The notes: generated by a model from the letters alone, not told the origin. Counted from the first letter of the stretch, positions 55,087 to 64,000 are shown. The stretch: DNA of 64,000 nt from Hyphomicrobiales bacterium (GCA_027483945.1 JAIXTM010000018.1:186001-250000), one strand, 5' to 3'. Numbers and translations: made by a program.

Positions 55087-56469
55087 ATGCGGTTCAAATG
55101 GGGTGCGATGTCGGCGCTGGCGATCACGCTGGCGGCAACCGGCGCTAGCGCCATGTCGATCGAAGAGGCGATCCGCCTCACGGTCCAGACCAATCCCAGC
55201 ATCGGCGAAGCGGCCGCGAACCGGCGCGCCGTCGATTACGAGCTCAAGCAGGCTTTCGGCCAGTACCTGCCGCAGGTGAGCCTCGACGGCAGCTTCGGCT
55301 CCAGCCGCGTGCGCACCGACCAGGTCGGCGTGCTGCCGCCGCTGCGCTCGGACAAGTGGTTCAATCCCGCCCAGGGGCAGCTCGTCGTCCGGCAGCTGAT
55401 CTTCGACGGTTTCGCCACGTCCAACGACATCTACCGCCAGGCCGCCCGCGTCGACGCGGCGGCATTGCGCGTGGTGGAGCGCTCCGAGCTCCTCGCGCTC
55501 GACGCGGCCGAAGCCTATATCGATATCCTGCGCCACGAGCAGATCCTCGGGGTCGCCCGCCGCAACATCGCCAAGCACCAGGAAATCTTTGGCTTGGTGC
55601 GCCGCAAGTTCGATGGCGGCTCCGGCAGCATCAGCGAAGTGCAGCAGGTCGAGGAGCGCCTCGCCGCCTCGCGCGCGGTGGAGAGCGACGTCATCAAGTC
55701 CCTCGAGGACACCAAGGCCAAGTTCCGCCGCATCGTCGGCGCCAACCCGACCGGCCTCACCTCCCCGCGGGGCATTGCCGGCCTTCCGGCGACCCGGGAG
55801 GCGGCCGTCGCCGTCGCGCGCGCCAGCCACCCGACGCTGGCCGTCGCCGCGGCCGATACCGACGCCGCGCGTTTCAACGCCGACCGCACCCTCTCCGGCT
55901 ACATGCCCCGCGTCTACGCGGAAGGCGTGATCGGCAGCGGCGAGGAACTGCAGCAGATCCGCGGACCGCGCCAGGAAGCGACCGGACGCATCGTCATGTC
56001 GATGAACGTGTTCGACGGCGGCATCCGCGAGGCCCGCCGCGGCGAGGCCATCGAGCGCCTCGGCGAGGCGCGCATCCGCCAGGACACGCTGCGCCGCCAG
56101 GTCGACGAGGCCGCCGAGCGCGCCTTCATCAACCGCGTGGCGACCGGCAGCCGCGTCGCGGCCCTGCAGCAGCAGGTCACGGCCGCCGAGAAGGTCGTCG
56201 GATCCTACCGCCAGGAATACGACCTGAGCCGTCGCAGCCTGCTCGACCTGCTCGACGCCGAGAACACGCTGTTCAACGCCCGCACGCAGCTCGTGACGTC
56301 GCGGTTCATCCGCGTCTTCTCCGAGTACCAGCTCGCCGCGAGCACCGGCGCGCTGCTGCGGAAACTGAACATTCAAACGCTTGCGGAAAGCTCCGTCGGC
56401 ACGCAGGAGCGGTGGGGCCAGGTGCGCTCCGGGCCGTCCGGCTTCACGGTGGAGCCGCTGCGGCAGTAA
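55087..56469 (+). CDS. TolC-family outer-membrane channel (LapE-like)
   Basis: Outer-membrane part of a type I secretion system, 460 residues. The signal peptide ([16 protein letters not shown]) is followed by two OEP repeats: EAIRLTVQTNPSIGEAAANR at the start and the second around NADRTLSGYMPRVYAEG. DLSRRSLLDLLDAENTLFNART is the typical C-terminal helix. The frame is followed after 48 bases by the ABC exporter gene, so the order LapE-LapB-LapC is kept. A start eight codons downstream (MSALAITL) is less likely. Confidence 0.92.
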   Translation: MRFKWGAMSALAITLAATGASAMSIEEAIRLTVQTNPSIGEAAANRRAVDYELKQAFGQYLPQVSLDGSFGSSRVRTDQVGVLPPLRSDKWFNPAQGQLVVRQLIFDGFATSNDIYRQAARVDAAALRVVERSELLALDAAEAYIDILRHEQILGVARRNIAKHQEIFGLVRRKFDGGSGSISEVQQVEERLAASRAVESDVIKSLEDTKAKFRRIVGANPTGLTSPRGIAGLPATREAAVAVARASHPTLAVAAADTDAARFNADRTLSGYMPRVYAEGVIGSGEELQQIRGPRQEATGRIVMSMNVFDGGIREARRGEAIERLGEARIRQDTLRRQVDEAAERAFINRVATGSRVAALQQQVTAAEKVVGSYRQEYDLSRRSLLDLLDAENTLFNARTQLVTSRFIRVFSEYQLAASTGALLRKLNIQTLAESSVGTQERWGQVRSGPSGFTVEPLRQ

Positions 56470-56517
56470 CGTCCGGCGTCCAGAAGGACGGTTGGATCAA
56501 CGCCACGTCTGGACGTC

Positions 56518-58767
56518 ATGGTTCTGACCGCCCCGAAGACCACGGCCGAGCAAACGGCTGTCAACGAGCCCGACACGCCCGATTCCGCCGACATGGCGGC
56601 GCTGGAGGCGAATGCACGGGTTCCGTCCGATCCCGGACTCATCGAAGCGCTGACCTTCGTCGCGGCCCATCATGGCCGGCCGGTCTCGGCCCCGGCCCTG
56701 CTGGCGGGCCTGCCGCTGGAGAGCGGCTTCCTCGACCGCGAGGCCCTGCCCCGCGCAGCCGCCCGCGGCGGGCTCGCCTGCGAGATCGTGCGGCAGCCGC
56801 TGACGGCTGTCTCCGCGGCGGTGGTGCCGGTCATCGTCTTCCTGAAACAGGGCGGATGCCTGGTCGTCACGGCCCTCGACCACGAGGGCCAATGGGCCGA
56901 CGTCGTCGATCCGCGCACGCGCAACGGCACGCGCGTCTCGCTGCCCACGCTCTCGGCCGCGTGCGACGGCACGACCGTGCTCACCGCGCCGCTGAACGCC
57001 GCCCCGGTGCAGAGCGAGCTGATCTCGGGGCGCGAGCCCGCTCCGCCGCACTGGTTCTGGAGCGTCATCCTCAAGTTCTGGCCGAACTATGCGCAGGTGG
57101 CCTTCGCGGCCCTGGTCCTGAACCTCCTGGGCCTCGCCCTGCCGCTGTTCTCGATGAACGTCTATGACCGGGTGGTGCCGAACGCGGCGGTGGCGACGCT
57201 GTGGGCGCTCGCGATCGGCGTGCTCATTGCGCTCATCTTCGACATGCTGCTGCGCACCGTGCGCTCCGAGATCGTCGACGTCGCCGGCAAGAAGGCCGAC
57301 CTGCTCCTCGCCTCGCGGGTGTTCGAGCATGTCATGTCGATCCGGCTGGAGCGCCGGCCGGGCCTTGCCGGCGCCTTCGCCAACCAGGTGCGCGAATTCG
57401 AGACGGTGCGCGACTTCTTCACCTCGGCGACGCTGATCGCGCTGACCGACGTCGTCTTCATCGTGATCTTCGCGGCGGTGATGTTCGCGCTCGTCGGCGC
57501 CCTCGCCTGGGTATCGGTCCTGGCGGTGCCGATCGTCGTCGCCATCACGCTCCTGATCCAGATCCCGCTCGGCCGCGCCATCGCCAAGGCGCAGCGGGAG
57601 GGCGCGCTGCGCCACGCCATCCTGATCGAGGCGGTGAACGGGCTGGAGACGATCAAGTCCGTGGGCGGCGAAGGCCGGATGCAGCGCGCCTGGGAGCGCG
57701 CCGTGGCCGCGACCGCGCGCTCGAGCCACGACAGCCGCTTCTGGGCGACGGTCGCCACCCATTCCACCGCCTTCGTGCAGCAGGCGGTGACGATCGTGAC
57801 CTTGATCTGGGGCGTCTACCTGATCCAGGACGGCTCGATCACCACGGGCGCCCTCGTGGCCTCGACGATCCTCGGCGGGCGGATGCTGGCGCCGCTGGCC
57901 GGCATCTCCGCGACGCTGTCGCGGCTCCAGCAGACCATCGTGGCGCTGCGCTCCATCGAGGGCGTGATGGCGATCGAGAGCGAGCGCCCGCTCGGCAAGC
58001 CGTTCGTCGCCAGGCCGATCACCGACGGGGCGGTGCGTTTCGAGAACGTCACCTTCACCTATCCCGGCGCGGCGCTGCCGGCGATCAAGGACGTGTCCTT
58101 CGCCGTCGCGCCCGGCGAGCGCATCGGCATCATCGGCCGGATGGGCTCGGGCAAGTCGACCGTGGGCCGGCTGGTCGCGGGGCTCTATGGGCCGGAGAAC
58201 GGCACGGTCTTCCTCGACGGCGTGGACGCGCGGCAGATGGATCCGGCCGACATCCGCGGCGGCGTCGGGCTGGTCGGCCAGGATCCGGAGCTGTTCGTCG
58301 GCACCCTGCGCGACAACATCGCGTTCGGCCGGCCCGAGGCGACCGACGCCGAGATCGTGGATGCCGCCAAGCTGACCGGCGTCGACGAATTCGCGGCGCG
58401 CCATCCGCGCGGCTACGACATGGTGGTCGGCGAGCGCGGCCGGACGCTGTCGGGCGGCCAGCGCCAGACGGTGGCGATCGCCCGCTGCATCATCCGCAAG
58501 CCGCGCATCCTCTTCCTCGACGAACCGTCGAGCGCCATGGACACGGGGAGCGAGACGCAGCTCATCGAGCGGCTGCTGGAGATCGGCGGCAGCGGCATCA
58601 CCGTGATGATCTCCACGCACCGCCATTCGCTGCTGCAGGTGGTGGACCGGCTGCTCGTCTTCGAGCGCGGCGAGCTCGTCGCCGACGGGCCGCGGGACGA
58701 CGTGCTCAAGGAACTGGCGCGGCGCGGGCGCCGCGAAGGCCCCACGCCGGAGGCGCGCAAGCCGTGA
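56518..58767 (+). CDS. Type I secretion ABC transporter with C39-like domain (LapB-like)
   Basis: Inner-membrane exporter of 749 residues. The N-terminal C39-like domain (about 40-145) lacks the catalytic cysteine, so it docks the substrate and does not cut it. It is followed by six transmembrane helices (from about 180) and the ATPase with Walker A GRMGSGKST, signature LSGGQRQ and Walker B ILFLDEPSSAMD. This is the arrangement of LapB/HlyB exporters for RTX adhesins. Its stop overlaps the start of the adaptor gene (GTGA). A start further downstream cannot be excluded. Confidence 0.93.
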   Translation: MVLTAPKTTAEQTAVNEPDTPDSADMAALEANARVPSDPGLIEALTFVAAHHGRPVSAPALLAGLPLESGFLDREALPRAAARGGLACEIVRQPLTAVSAAVVPVIVFLKQGGCLVVTALDHEGQWADVVDPRTRNGTRVSLPTLSAACDGTTVLTAPLNAAPVQSELISGREPAPPHWFWSVILKFWPNYAQVAFAALVLNLLGLALPLFSMNVYDRVVPNAAVATLWALAIGVLIALIFDMLLRTVRSEIVDVAGKKADLLLASRVFEHVMSIRLERRPGLAGAFANQVREFETVRDFFTSATLIALTDVVFIVIFAAVMFALVGALAWVSVLAVPIVVAITLLIQIPLGRAIAKAQREGALRHAILIEAVNGLETIKSVGGEGRMQRAWERAVAATARSSHDSRFWATVATHSTAFVQQAVTIVTLIWGVYLIQDGSITTGALVASTILGGRMLAPLAGISATLSRLQQTIVALRSIEGVMAIESERPLGKPFVARPITDGAVRFENVTFTYPGAALPAIKDVSFAVAPGERIGIIGRMGSGKSTVGRLVAGLYGPENGTVFLDGVDARQMDPADIRGGVGLVGQDPELFVGTLRDNIAFGRPEATDAEIVDAAKLTGVDEFAARHPRGYDMVVGERGRTLSGGQRQTVAIARCIIRKPRILFLDEPSSAMDTGSETQLIERLLEIGGSGITVMISTHRHSLLQVVDRLLVFERGELVADGPRDDVLKELARRGRREGPTPEARKP

Positions 58768-60083
58768 CCTCGCGCCTGAACCTGAAATTCCTGAACCATG
58801 CCGACGGGGCCCACGACCTCGACATATCGCGGGCCTCGTGGCTGCTCGTCGTCATCATCGGCGCGCTGCTGTTCTTCGGGCTCGTCTGGGCGGCCCTTGC
58901 CCATGTCGAGGAGGTGACGCGCGGCGACGGCCGCGTCATCCCCTCCCAGCAGGTGCAGGTCGTGCAGGTGCTGGAGGCGGGGCTGGTGGAGCGCATCATG
59001 GCGCGCGAGGGCGACATCGTCGCCGACGGCCAGGTGCTGATGCGCATCGACGATACCGGCTTCTCCTCGCAGCTCGGCGAGATCCGCCAGCGGCGCTTCT
59101 CGCTGATCCTGCGCATCGCGCGGCTGGAGGCGGAGGCCAACGGCCGGACGCGGATCGAGGCATCCCCCGACATTGCCGGGCGGGCCCAGGCGGTGCTCGA
59201 CGCCGAGCAGAACCTCTTCAAGGCGCGGCTGGAGAAGCAGGCGCAGGACCTGGCGATCCTCGACCAGCAGCTGGTTCAGCGCAAACAGGAGCTGCAGGAG
59301 CTCCTCGCCAACGAGCGCAAGCTGCAGCAGACCGTGACGTTCTCGGAGCGCGAGTTCGAGATCAACAAGAACCTGCGCCGGCAGGGCGTCGTGTCGGAGA
59401 TCGACATGGTGCGCATCGAGCGCCAGCTCGCGACGACCAAGGGCGAGCTGGATGTCGTCCAGCGTCAGATCCCGCGCTCGCAATCGGCGATCGTCGAGGT
59501 GGAGGAGCGGCTGAAGAACGCCGAGTCCGCCTTCCGCTCCCAGGCGCGGGAGGAACTGACCAAGGCGCAGGCCGACCTTTCGGTGCTCGACGAGACGATC
59601 AAGGCCGCCTCCGACCGCGTGACGCGCACGACGCTGAAATCGCCGGTGCGCGGCATCATCAACAAGCTCAATGTCACGACGATCGGCGCCGTGGTCCAGC
59701 CGGGCCAGAACATCGTGGAGATCGTGCCGCTTGAGGACACGCTCCTGATCGAAACCCGCGTCCGGCCGCAGGACGTGGCGTTCCTGCATCCGAACCAGCG
59801 TGCCAACGTGAAGATCACGGCCTACGATTACTCGATCTACGGTACGTTGCCGGGCGTCGTGGAGCGTATCAGCGCCGACGCGATCACCAACGACAAAGGT
59901 GAAGCGTTCTATCGGGTCATCGTCCGGACCGATAAGAATTTCCTGGGTTCGGCAAACAAGCCTTTACCAATTATTCCGGGAATGGTCGCCTCGGTCGACA
60001 TCTTAACCGGTGAGAAAACCGTCCTCGCTTATCTCATGAAGCCGCTGACAAAAGCGCGGTCCGAAGCGCTCCGCGAGCGCTAA
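58764..60083 (+). CDS. HlyD-family membrane fusion protein (LapC-like)
   Basis: Periplasmic adaptor of 439 residues that bridges the ABC exporter and the TolC-like channel. One N-terminal helix (about 26-46) is followed by the lipoyl/barrel-sandwich half (VIPSQQVQVVQVLEAGLVE), a long coiled-coil hairpin (about 140-300) and the second half with TTLKSPVRGIINKLNV and VPLEDTLLIETRVRPQDVAF, the HlyD signature. Translation begins at GTG overlapping the exporter stop. Confidence 0.93.
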   Translation: MTSRLNLKFLNHADGAHDLDISRASWLLVVIIGALLFFGLVWAALAHVEEVTRGDGRVIPSQQVQVVQVLEAGLVERIMAREGDIVADGQVLMRIDDTGFSSQLGEIRQRRFSLILRIARLEAEANGRTRIEASPDIAGRAQAVLDAEQNLFKARLEKQAQDLAILDQQLVQRKQELQELLANERKLQQTVTFSEREFEINKNLRRQGVVSEIDMVRIERQLATTKGELDVVQRQIPRSQSAIVEVEERLKNAESAFRSQAREELTKAQADLSVLDETIKAASDRVTRTTLKSPVRGIINKLNVTTIGAVVQPGQNIVEIVPLEDTLLIETRVRPQDVAFLHPNQRANVKITAYDYSIYGTLPGVVERISADAITNDKGEAFYRVIVRTDKNFLGSANKPLPIIPGMVASVDILTGEKTVLAYLMKPLTKARSEALRER

Positions 60084-60109
60084 CGGCGAGATAACAGGGA
60101 CGGTACTTC

Positions 60110-61093
60110 ATGACGGCTCTAGCCGCGCAGTCGCGCGCGCCCCGGCGCGTGCGTGCCATGGCCTGCGTCCTCGCGACGGGAGGCCTTCTCGCCACCGCGT
60201 TCCCCGCGGCCGCGTTCGGACCCGATGAGCCGGGCCTTGCCCCCGCGCTCGGCCTGCGCGGCACGCTGTCGCCGGAACCGGCCGCGCTCGTCCGGCCCCC
60301 TGCCCGGCCGGCGCCCGTGAACCCGGCCGTGGCGCGCGCCGCCGCCTTCAAGGTCTTCAGCATCAACGCCGTGCTCGCCGCCCGCGACGGCGCGCAGCCG
60401 AGGCCCGCCGCCGCGCCGAGCCTGTTCGGCGACGAGGGGCCGCTGGGGCTGCGCGGCCTAGACCCGGAGCCGCCGGCACCGGCTGCGACGGCCGAGTTCG
60501 GCCAGGTCGCCATCCCGTTCGGGGCGCCCTCCACGATGCGCCGCTGGAACGAGGTTCGCGCGCGGATGGGCCTGGAGCGCAGCCGGCTCGACGATTGCGC
60601 GGCCGACGGCGGGGCCTGCGTCACCGAGCGGGAGCGCCGCTGGAGCGAGACGGCCCGCCGCGCGGGCGCGCTCGACGGGCGGGCCCGGATCGAGCATGTC
60701 AACCGGTCGATCAACCGGCTCGTGCCCTACCGGGCGGACGTCGCGACCTACGGCGTCGCCGACCGCTGGGCGACGCTGACCGAGACATTGGCGCTCGGCG
60801 GCGATTGCGAGGACTTCGCCATCGCCAAGTTCGAGACGCTGAAGCGCGCCGGCCTGCCGGCATCCCAGATGCGCATTGTCCTGGTGCGGCACCTGCTGCG
60901 CGGCGAGGACCACGCCGTCCTGTCGGTGGCGCTCGACGGGCGCCGCTACATCCTCGACAACCTCACCGACGAGGTCCGCAGCGACGCCGAGATCGGCCAT
61001 TACGCGCCGGTCGTCGCGGTGCAGGAAACGGGCGGCATCATCTATGCGGCGCCTGTCGTCGCGCGCGATGCGAACACCGCTTCGCTTCAATGA
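60110..61093 (+). CDS. LapG-like periplasmic cysteine protease (BTLCP family)
   Basis: A 327-residue bacterial transglutaminase-like cysteine proteinase. The signal peptide (about residues 17-35) and a Pro/Ala-rich spacer (to about 125) are followed by the catalytic domain with Cys233 in GGDCEDFAIAK, His268 in GEDHAVLS and Asp283 in YILDNL. WATLTETLALGGDCEDFA is the family signature. LapG cuts LapA-type adhesins at a di-alanine site, freeing them from the cell surface. The gene lies 26 bases after the adaptor gene and before the adhesin gene, which carries such a site. The N-terminal spacer is longer than in Pseudomonas LapG. Confidence 0.9.
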   Translation: MTALAAQSRAPRRVRAMACVLATGGLLATAFPAAAFGPDEPGLAPALGLRGTLSPEPAALVRPPARPAPVNPAVARAAAFKVFSINAVLAARDGAQPRPAAAPSLFGDEGPLGLRGLDPEPPAPAATAEFGQVAIPFGAPSTMRRWNEVRARMGLERSRLDDCAADGGACVTERERRWSETARRAGALDGRARIEHVNRSINRLVPYRADVATYGVADRWATLTETLALGGDCEDFAIAKFETLKRAGLPASQMRIVLVRHLLRGEDHAVLSVALDGRRYILDNLTDEVRSDAEIGHYAPVVAVQETGGIIYAAPVVARDANTASLQ

Positions 61094-61119
61094 CAACGAC
61101 TTGACGGTCGTCGTTCCAT

Positions 61120-61147
61120 AAGGGGGCCTCGCGGCCCCCTTCTTTTT
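61120..61147 (+). terminator. Intrinsic terminator after the LapG-like gene
   Basis: Stem AGGGGGCC / GGCCCCCT with a TCGC loop followed by TCTTTTT. It ends the secretion-protease operon and separates it from the adhesin gene, which therefore has its own promoter. Confidence 0.9.
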
Positions 61148-61185
61148 GCGCCGCGCACCAAGCAATCCGCGCATTTTTCCAAAAA

Positions 61186-61233
61186 GTTAATTTAACTGTG
61201 TGGCGTACTTACCGTTGCGGTAATGCTTAACGA
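61186..61233. promoter_or_regulatory. Clustered palindromes before the adhesin gene
   Basis: In an AT-rich stretch: GTTAA-T-TTAAC (61186-61196), TTACCG-TTG-CGGTAA (61209-61223, perfect 6-bp arms) and TGCTTAACGA (61224-61233), which recalls TGCGTTAACGCA before the secretion operon. TTAACGAAAGGTAAC is a near TTAA-N7-TTAA box. The gene start lies 46 bases further on. Confidence 0.5.
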
Positions 61234-61279
61234 AAGGTAACTAACCAGCCGGGGTATTTTAGCCGAATTGGAACAGGCT

Positions 61280-64000
61280 ATGGCTGGGCGTAATCAGACC
61301 GACGGATCCTTCATCGTGGCGCAGGCCGGCGGCACGACGCCTCCGGGCCCGCCGCCTCCGGCAGACCGCTCGGGCAAGCCAACGCTCGTCGTCCAGAAGC
61401 CCCCGGCAGGCGGCTTGCCGACCTTCGACGGCAACGCCTTCTCGACCATCGACCTGCGCACCATCGCCAACGAGCAGATCGTGCTCCTGCGCGACGGACG
61501 CTCGCTGCGGATCATCTTCAGCGACAACGGCGTCGTCACGATCACCGACTTCTTCGGCGGCCCCGACGGGACGCAGCCGAACGTCCAGGTGGGCGAAGGC
61601 CAGTCGATCCTGACGCCCCAGCAATTCGCCCAGGCCTTCCCGATCACCACCGATCCGAGCGTCCTGCCGGCGGCCGGCCCCGGCGGCGGCGCGGAGAGCG
61701 GCGCCAACGTCGATCCCAACGCCGACCTGCGCAACCTCGCGGACGGCCGCGGCGGCCCGCAGGGCCTGCTCGGCGACACCGATTTCGGGGGCGGCTTCGG
61801 CACCCAGGAACTGCTGTCCGACGACCGCCCGACGGCGTTGGACACGATCGTCAACCTGACCGAGACCTCGACCGACGAGGCGACGCTCGACCGGACGAAC
61901 AACCCCGTCTCGGTGTCCGGCATCCTCAACATCAATTTCGGCCGCGACGGTTTCGGCTCCGTCTTCTTCAACGGCGCCATCGAGCTCGACGCGATCGGCG
62001 GCCCGTCCCTGTCGCTCGTCGCCGGCGGCGCGCCGGTCGCCACGGGCCTGACATCCGGCGGCTCGCCGATCACGATCCGCCTCAATGCGGAAGGCACGCT
62101 GATCGAGGCGCTCGCCACGGTCGACGGCGTCCAGAAGACGATCTTCACCGCCCAGGTCGGCGGCCTGACCGGCAACACCTACACGCTGACGCTGTTCGAG
62201 GAGATCGACAATATCGGCTCGGTGCGCGACCTCGCGCAGGCCTTCGTGTTCTACCTGGAGGCGCGCGACCGCGACGGCGACGCGTCGTTCTCCCCCGTCC
62301 GCCTCATCTTCAACATCGGCGACGACGTGCCCGAACTGCTGGGCGCCGTGCCGGTGGCCAACGCGATCCGCGAGGGCGACAATGCGCTCGGCAACGAGGA
62401 CGGCAACGGCGTCGCCGTGAGCGGCCGTCCGACCGATCCCGCCTTCCCCTCGCCGGACAAGCTCGACGACGTCCTCAACGCCTCGATCGGCCGCCCGGGC
62501 CCCGACGGCCTGCCGCTGCCGCCCTTCGGCTTCGGCGACGGCATCCCGGACGAGGCGACCGTCAGCGGATCGCTGCTGATCGAATGGGGCGCGGACGACG
62601 ACACCGGGTACGACGACGCGCCGGGCGACACGATCGCGCGCAGCATCGAATTCGCGCCGGTCGCCGAGATCGGCGGCCCGGCCGGCGCGCCGGCGGGCTC
62701 GGCGCCGGTCCTCGACGCGGCGGCAGCCGCTTTCCTGCAGGTCTCGCGCATTCCCGCGGGCGGCGGCGCGCCGGAGGCGATCTCCGGTCTCTATTCCAAC
62801 GGCCAGCCGATCAAGATCTGGATCGATCCGTCCCCGAATGCGGGCGTCGGCGGTGTCCAGCAGGCGCGGCTCGTGGGCTATACCGGCCCGCTGATCGGCA
62901 GCGGCGAGGGTGAGGGCGAAGGCCAGGGCGGCTTCCCGCTGAACCCCGTCTTCGTCGTGACGCTCGACGCCGCCGGCTTCAACGGCACCTACAATTTCAC
63001 GCTGCTCGGCACGCTCGACCATCTCGGCAGCCTCGACGCGGCCAATCCGAGCCATACCACGCCCGGAATCTCCCTCGACGGCGAGACGGGCGTCCTGTCC
63101 CTCGACCCGACGGCGGAAGGCGAGGCGCAGGTCAATCTCGAGGATTACGCGCTGACCTTCGGCGTGCGCGGCTATGACGCCGACGGAGATCCCGTCGAGA
63201 CGACGTTCACGATCCTGATCCGGGACGACAAGCCCGTCGCGTACGATTTCGACAGCGCCGAGTCGAAGACGATCCAGGAGGAAGACCGCACCGGCGTGCC
63301 GGATGCGAACGACGTCGATGCCGAGGACGGCACCGTGCTCGTCGATGCCCTGGGCGACGGCAAGCCCCTGTCCGGCACGCAGATCACCGATACGCTCGGC
63401 GTGCGCTGGGGCTCGGACCGCGACCAATACAATCTCGCCGGCGGCGACGGTGTCGGCCGCCTGCTGCAGTTCCGCGCCGGCGAGGGCCTGCCCTTCGCGC
63501 TCGTGGATGCGGCGACCGGCAACCCGGTCTCCGAGTTGCGCTCCGAAGGCCAGCTGGTCCAGTACCGCTATGACACGATCGACGGCCAGCCGCGGCTGAC
63601 CGGCTTCGTGCCGACCGCCATCGAGGGCGAGATCAAGGTCGTCTTCCAGATCGCGCTCGACCCGTCGCAGCCCAATGGCGGCTTCGCCTTCACGCTGTTC
63701 GAGACGCTGGACCATCCCGCCAATGCGGGCGGCACGGCCTCCGAGCAGAACATCCTCGACTTCCAGGTCTTCTACCGCGCGACCGACGCCGACGGCGACC
63801 AGTCGGACGGCTCGTTCCGCTTCCGGGTCGAGGACGACGTCCCCGTGATCACCGGCGCCACGAACAGCGCGCTGGACGAGGACGACCTGCCGGCGGGCAA
63901 TGACGGCGACAAGGAGGCCCTCACCGCCACGGCGAGCCTCGGCATCTCCTGGGGCTCCGACGACGGCGCCGCGCGCTCCGTCGCGTTCGACACCCGCAGC
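61280..64000 (+). CDS. LapA-like type I secreted repeat adhesin, N-terminal part
   Basis: The frame opens at ATG (MAGRNQTDGSF) and stays open for 907 codons to the window edge. No classical signal peptide is present, as expected for a type I substrate. Residues 1-129 form a beta-rich retention-module-like region (TIANEQIVLLRDGRSLRIIF). Then comes PAAG at 130-133, matching the di-alanine LapG cut site. After it are VCBS/T1SS-143-type repeats, four units each with a strand such as NINFGRDG, LLIEWGADD, LGVRWGSD or LGISWGSDD followed by acidic calcium-site loops (DADGD). The C-terminal RTX and secretion signal lie outside. Ribosome site is weak (GGAACAG). Confidence 0.9.
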   Translation, partial: MAGRNQTDGSFIVAQAGGTTPPGPPPPADRSGKPTLVVQKPPAGGLPTFDGNAFSTIDLRTIANEQIVLLRDGRSLRIIFSDNGVVTITDFFGGPDGTQPNVQVGEGQSILTPQQFAQAFPITTDPSVLPAAGPGGGAESGANVDPNADLRNLADGRGGPQGLLGDTDFGGGFGTQELLSDDRPTALDTIVNLTETSTDEATLDRTNNPVSVSGILNINFGRDGFGSVFFNGAIELDAIGGPSLSLVAGGAPVATGLTSGGSPITIRLNAEGTLIEALATVDGVQKTIFTAQVGGLTGNTYTLTLFEEIDNIGSVRDLAQAFVFYLEARDRDGDASFSPVRLIFNIGDDVPELLGAVPVANAIREGDNALGNEDGNGVAVSGRPTDPAFPSPDKLDDVLNASIGRPGPDGLPLPPFGFGDGIPDEATVSGSLLIEWGADDDTGYDDAPGDTIARSIEFAPVAEIGGPAGAPAGSAPVLDAAAAAFLQVSRIPAGGGAPEAISGLYSNGQPIKIWIDPSPNAGVGGVQQARLVGYTGPLIGSGEGEGEGQGGFPLNPVFVVTLDAAGFNGTYNFTLLGTLDHLGSLDAANPSHTTPGISLDGETGVLSLDPTAEGEAQVNLEDYALTFGVRGYDADGDPVETTFTILIRDDKPVAYDFDSAESKTIQEEDRTGVPDANDVDAEDGTVLVDALGDGKPLSGTQITDTLGVRWGSDRDQYNLAGGDGVGRLLQFRAGEGLPFALVDAATGNPVSELRSEGQLVQYRYDTIDGQPRLTGFVPTAIEGEIKVVFQIALDPSQPNGGFAFTLFETLDHPANAGGTASEQNILDFQVFYRATDADGDQSDGSFRFRVEDDVPVITGATNSALDEDDLPAGNDGDKEALTATASLGISWGSDDGAARSVAFDTRS

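Noticed and set aside
61259-63715. Long minus-strand open frame of 818 codons opposite the adhesin gene
   Set aside because: It has no domain, is Arg/Gly/Asp-rich in the way of GC-rich antisense shadows, and the plus strand in this region encodes a recognisable repeat adhesin.
1-64000. tRNA, rRNA, CRISPR, transposase, integrase or phage genes
   Set aside because: I looked for cloverleaf ends, repeat-spacer patterns and transposase motifs in the gaps and among the proteins and found none.

Overview
The window is about two-thirds G+C and reads as a chromosomal segment of an alphaproteobacterium, most likely of the order Hyphomicrobiales (Rhizobiales). The evidence is the conserved housekeeping order pdxJ-acpS-lepB-rnc-era-recO-parC on one strand and rpsF-rpsR-DUF2232-rplI-dnaB-alr-radA-cvpA-purF on the other, together with a CtrA-type site, a palindromic alphaproteobacterial repeat and many ATGA/GTGA-coupled genes. 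The genus cannot be read from the sequence. I see no rRNA, tRNA, CRISPR array, prophage or insertion sequence.

Layout. (1) 1-2843: tail of a LivH-type permease, threonine ammonia-lyase, an RDD membrane protein and a Bpt-type aminoacyl-protein transferase. (2) 2851-10929, minus strand: parC, recO, a DUF559 gene bracketed by two inverted copies of a palindromic repeat, era, rnc, lepB, acpS, an inserted aquaporin gene and pdxJ. (3) 11231-26301: ribosomal protein, replication, alanine racemase, RadA, CvpA, PurF and SDR genes on the plus strand; then der, a TPR protein, panB and nnrU on the minus strand; then a secreted propeller-like protein and a flavin-type stress protein. (4) 26332-34333: a PAS-LuxR regulator divergent from a seven-gene catabolic operon: an atypical BKACE-family protein, a three-part TRAP transporter, a RidA protein, a fused E1 alpha/beta 2-oxoacid dehydrogenase and an HpcH/HpaI aldolase. 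(5) 34303-36725: an AmpR-type regulator, a small secreted cysteine-containing protein and a Tat-type class A beta-lactamase. (6) 36966-53313: an exopolysaccharide locus with an OPX export lipoprotein, BY-kinase/co-polymerase, four sugar-handling transferases, Wzy-like polymerase, Wzx-like flippase, priming phosphotransferase, pyruvyl transferase, deacetylase, acyltransferase, GH10 glycosidase and a PPP-type phosphatase. (7) 53897-64000: an NmrA-like oxidoreductase, then a LapEBC-like type I secretion operon, a LapG-like periplasmic protease and the first 907 codons of a LapA-like repeat adhesin that runs off the window.

How it fits together. Regions 6 and 7 form a surface-attachment block: a decorated polysaccharide made by the Wzx/Wzy route beside a proteolytically releasable giant adhesin. 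A 17-bp near-palindrome of the form TTGTTGCACTGCAAGAA recurs at EPS promoters, and a TTAA-N7-TTAA box sits before the secretion operon, so both parts may be regulated. Region 4 looks like a self-contained uptake and degradation module for an unidentified organic acid. Its BKACE protein has lost residues that define the known chemistry, and its E1 enzyme has no E2/E3 partner nearby; this is the best candidate for an undescribed pathway.
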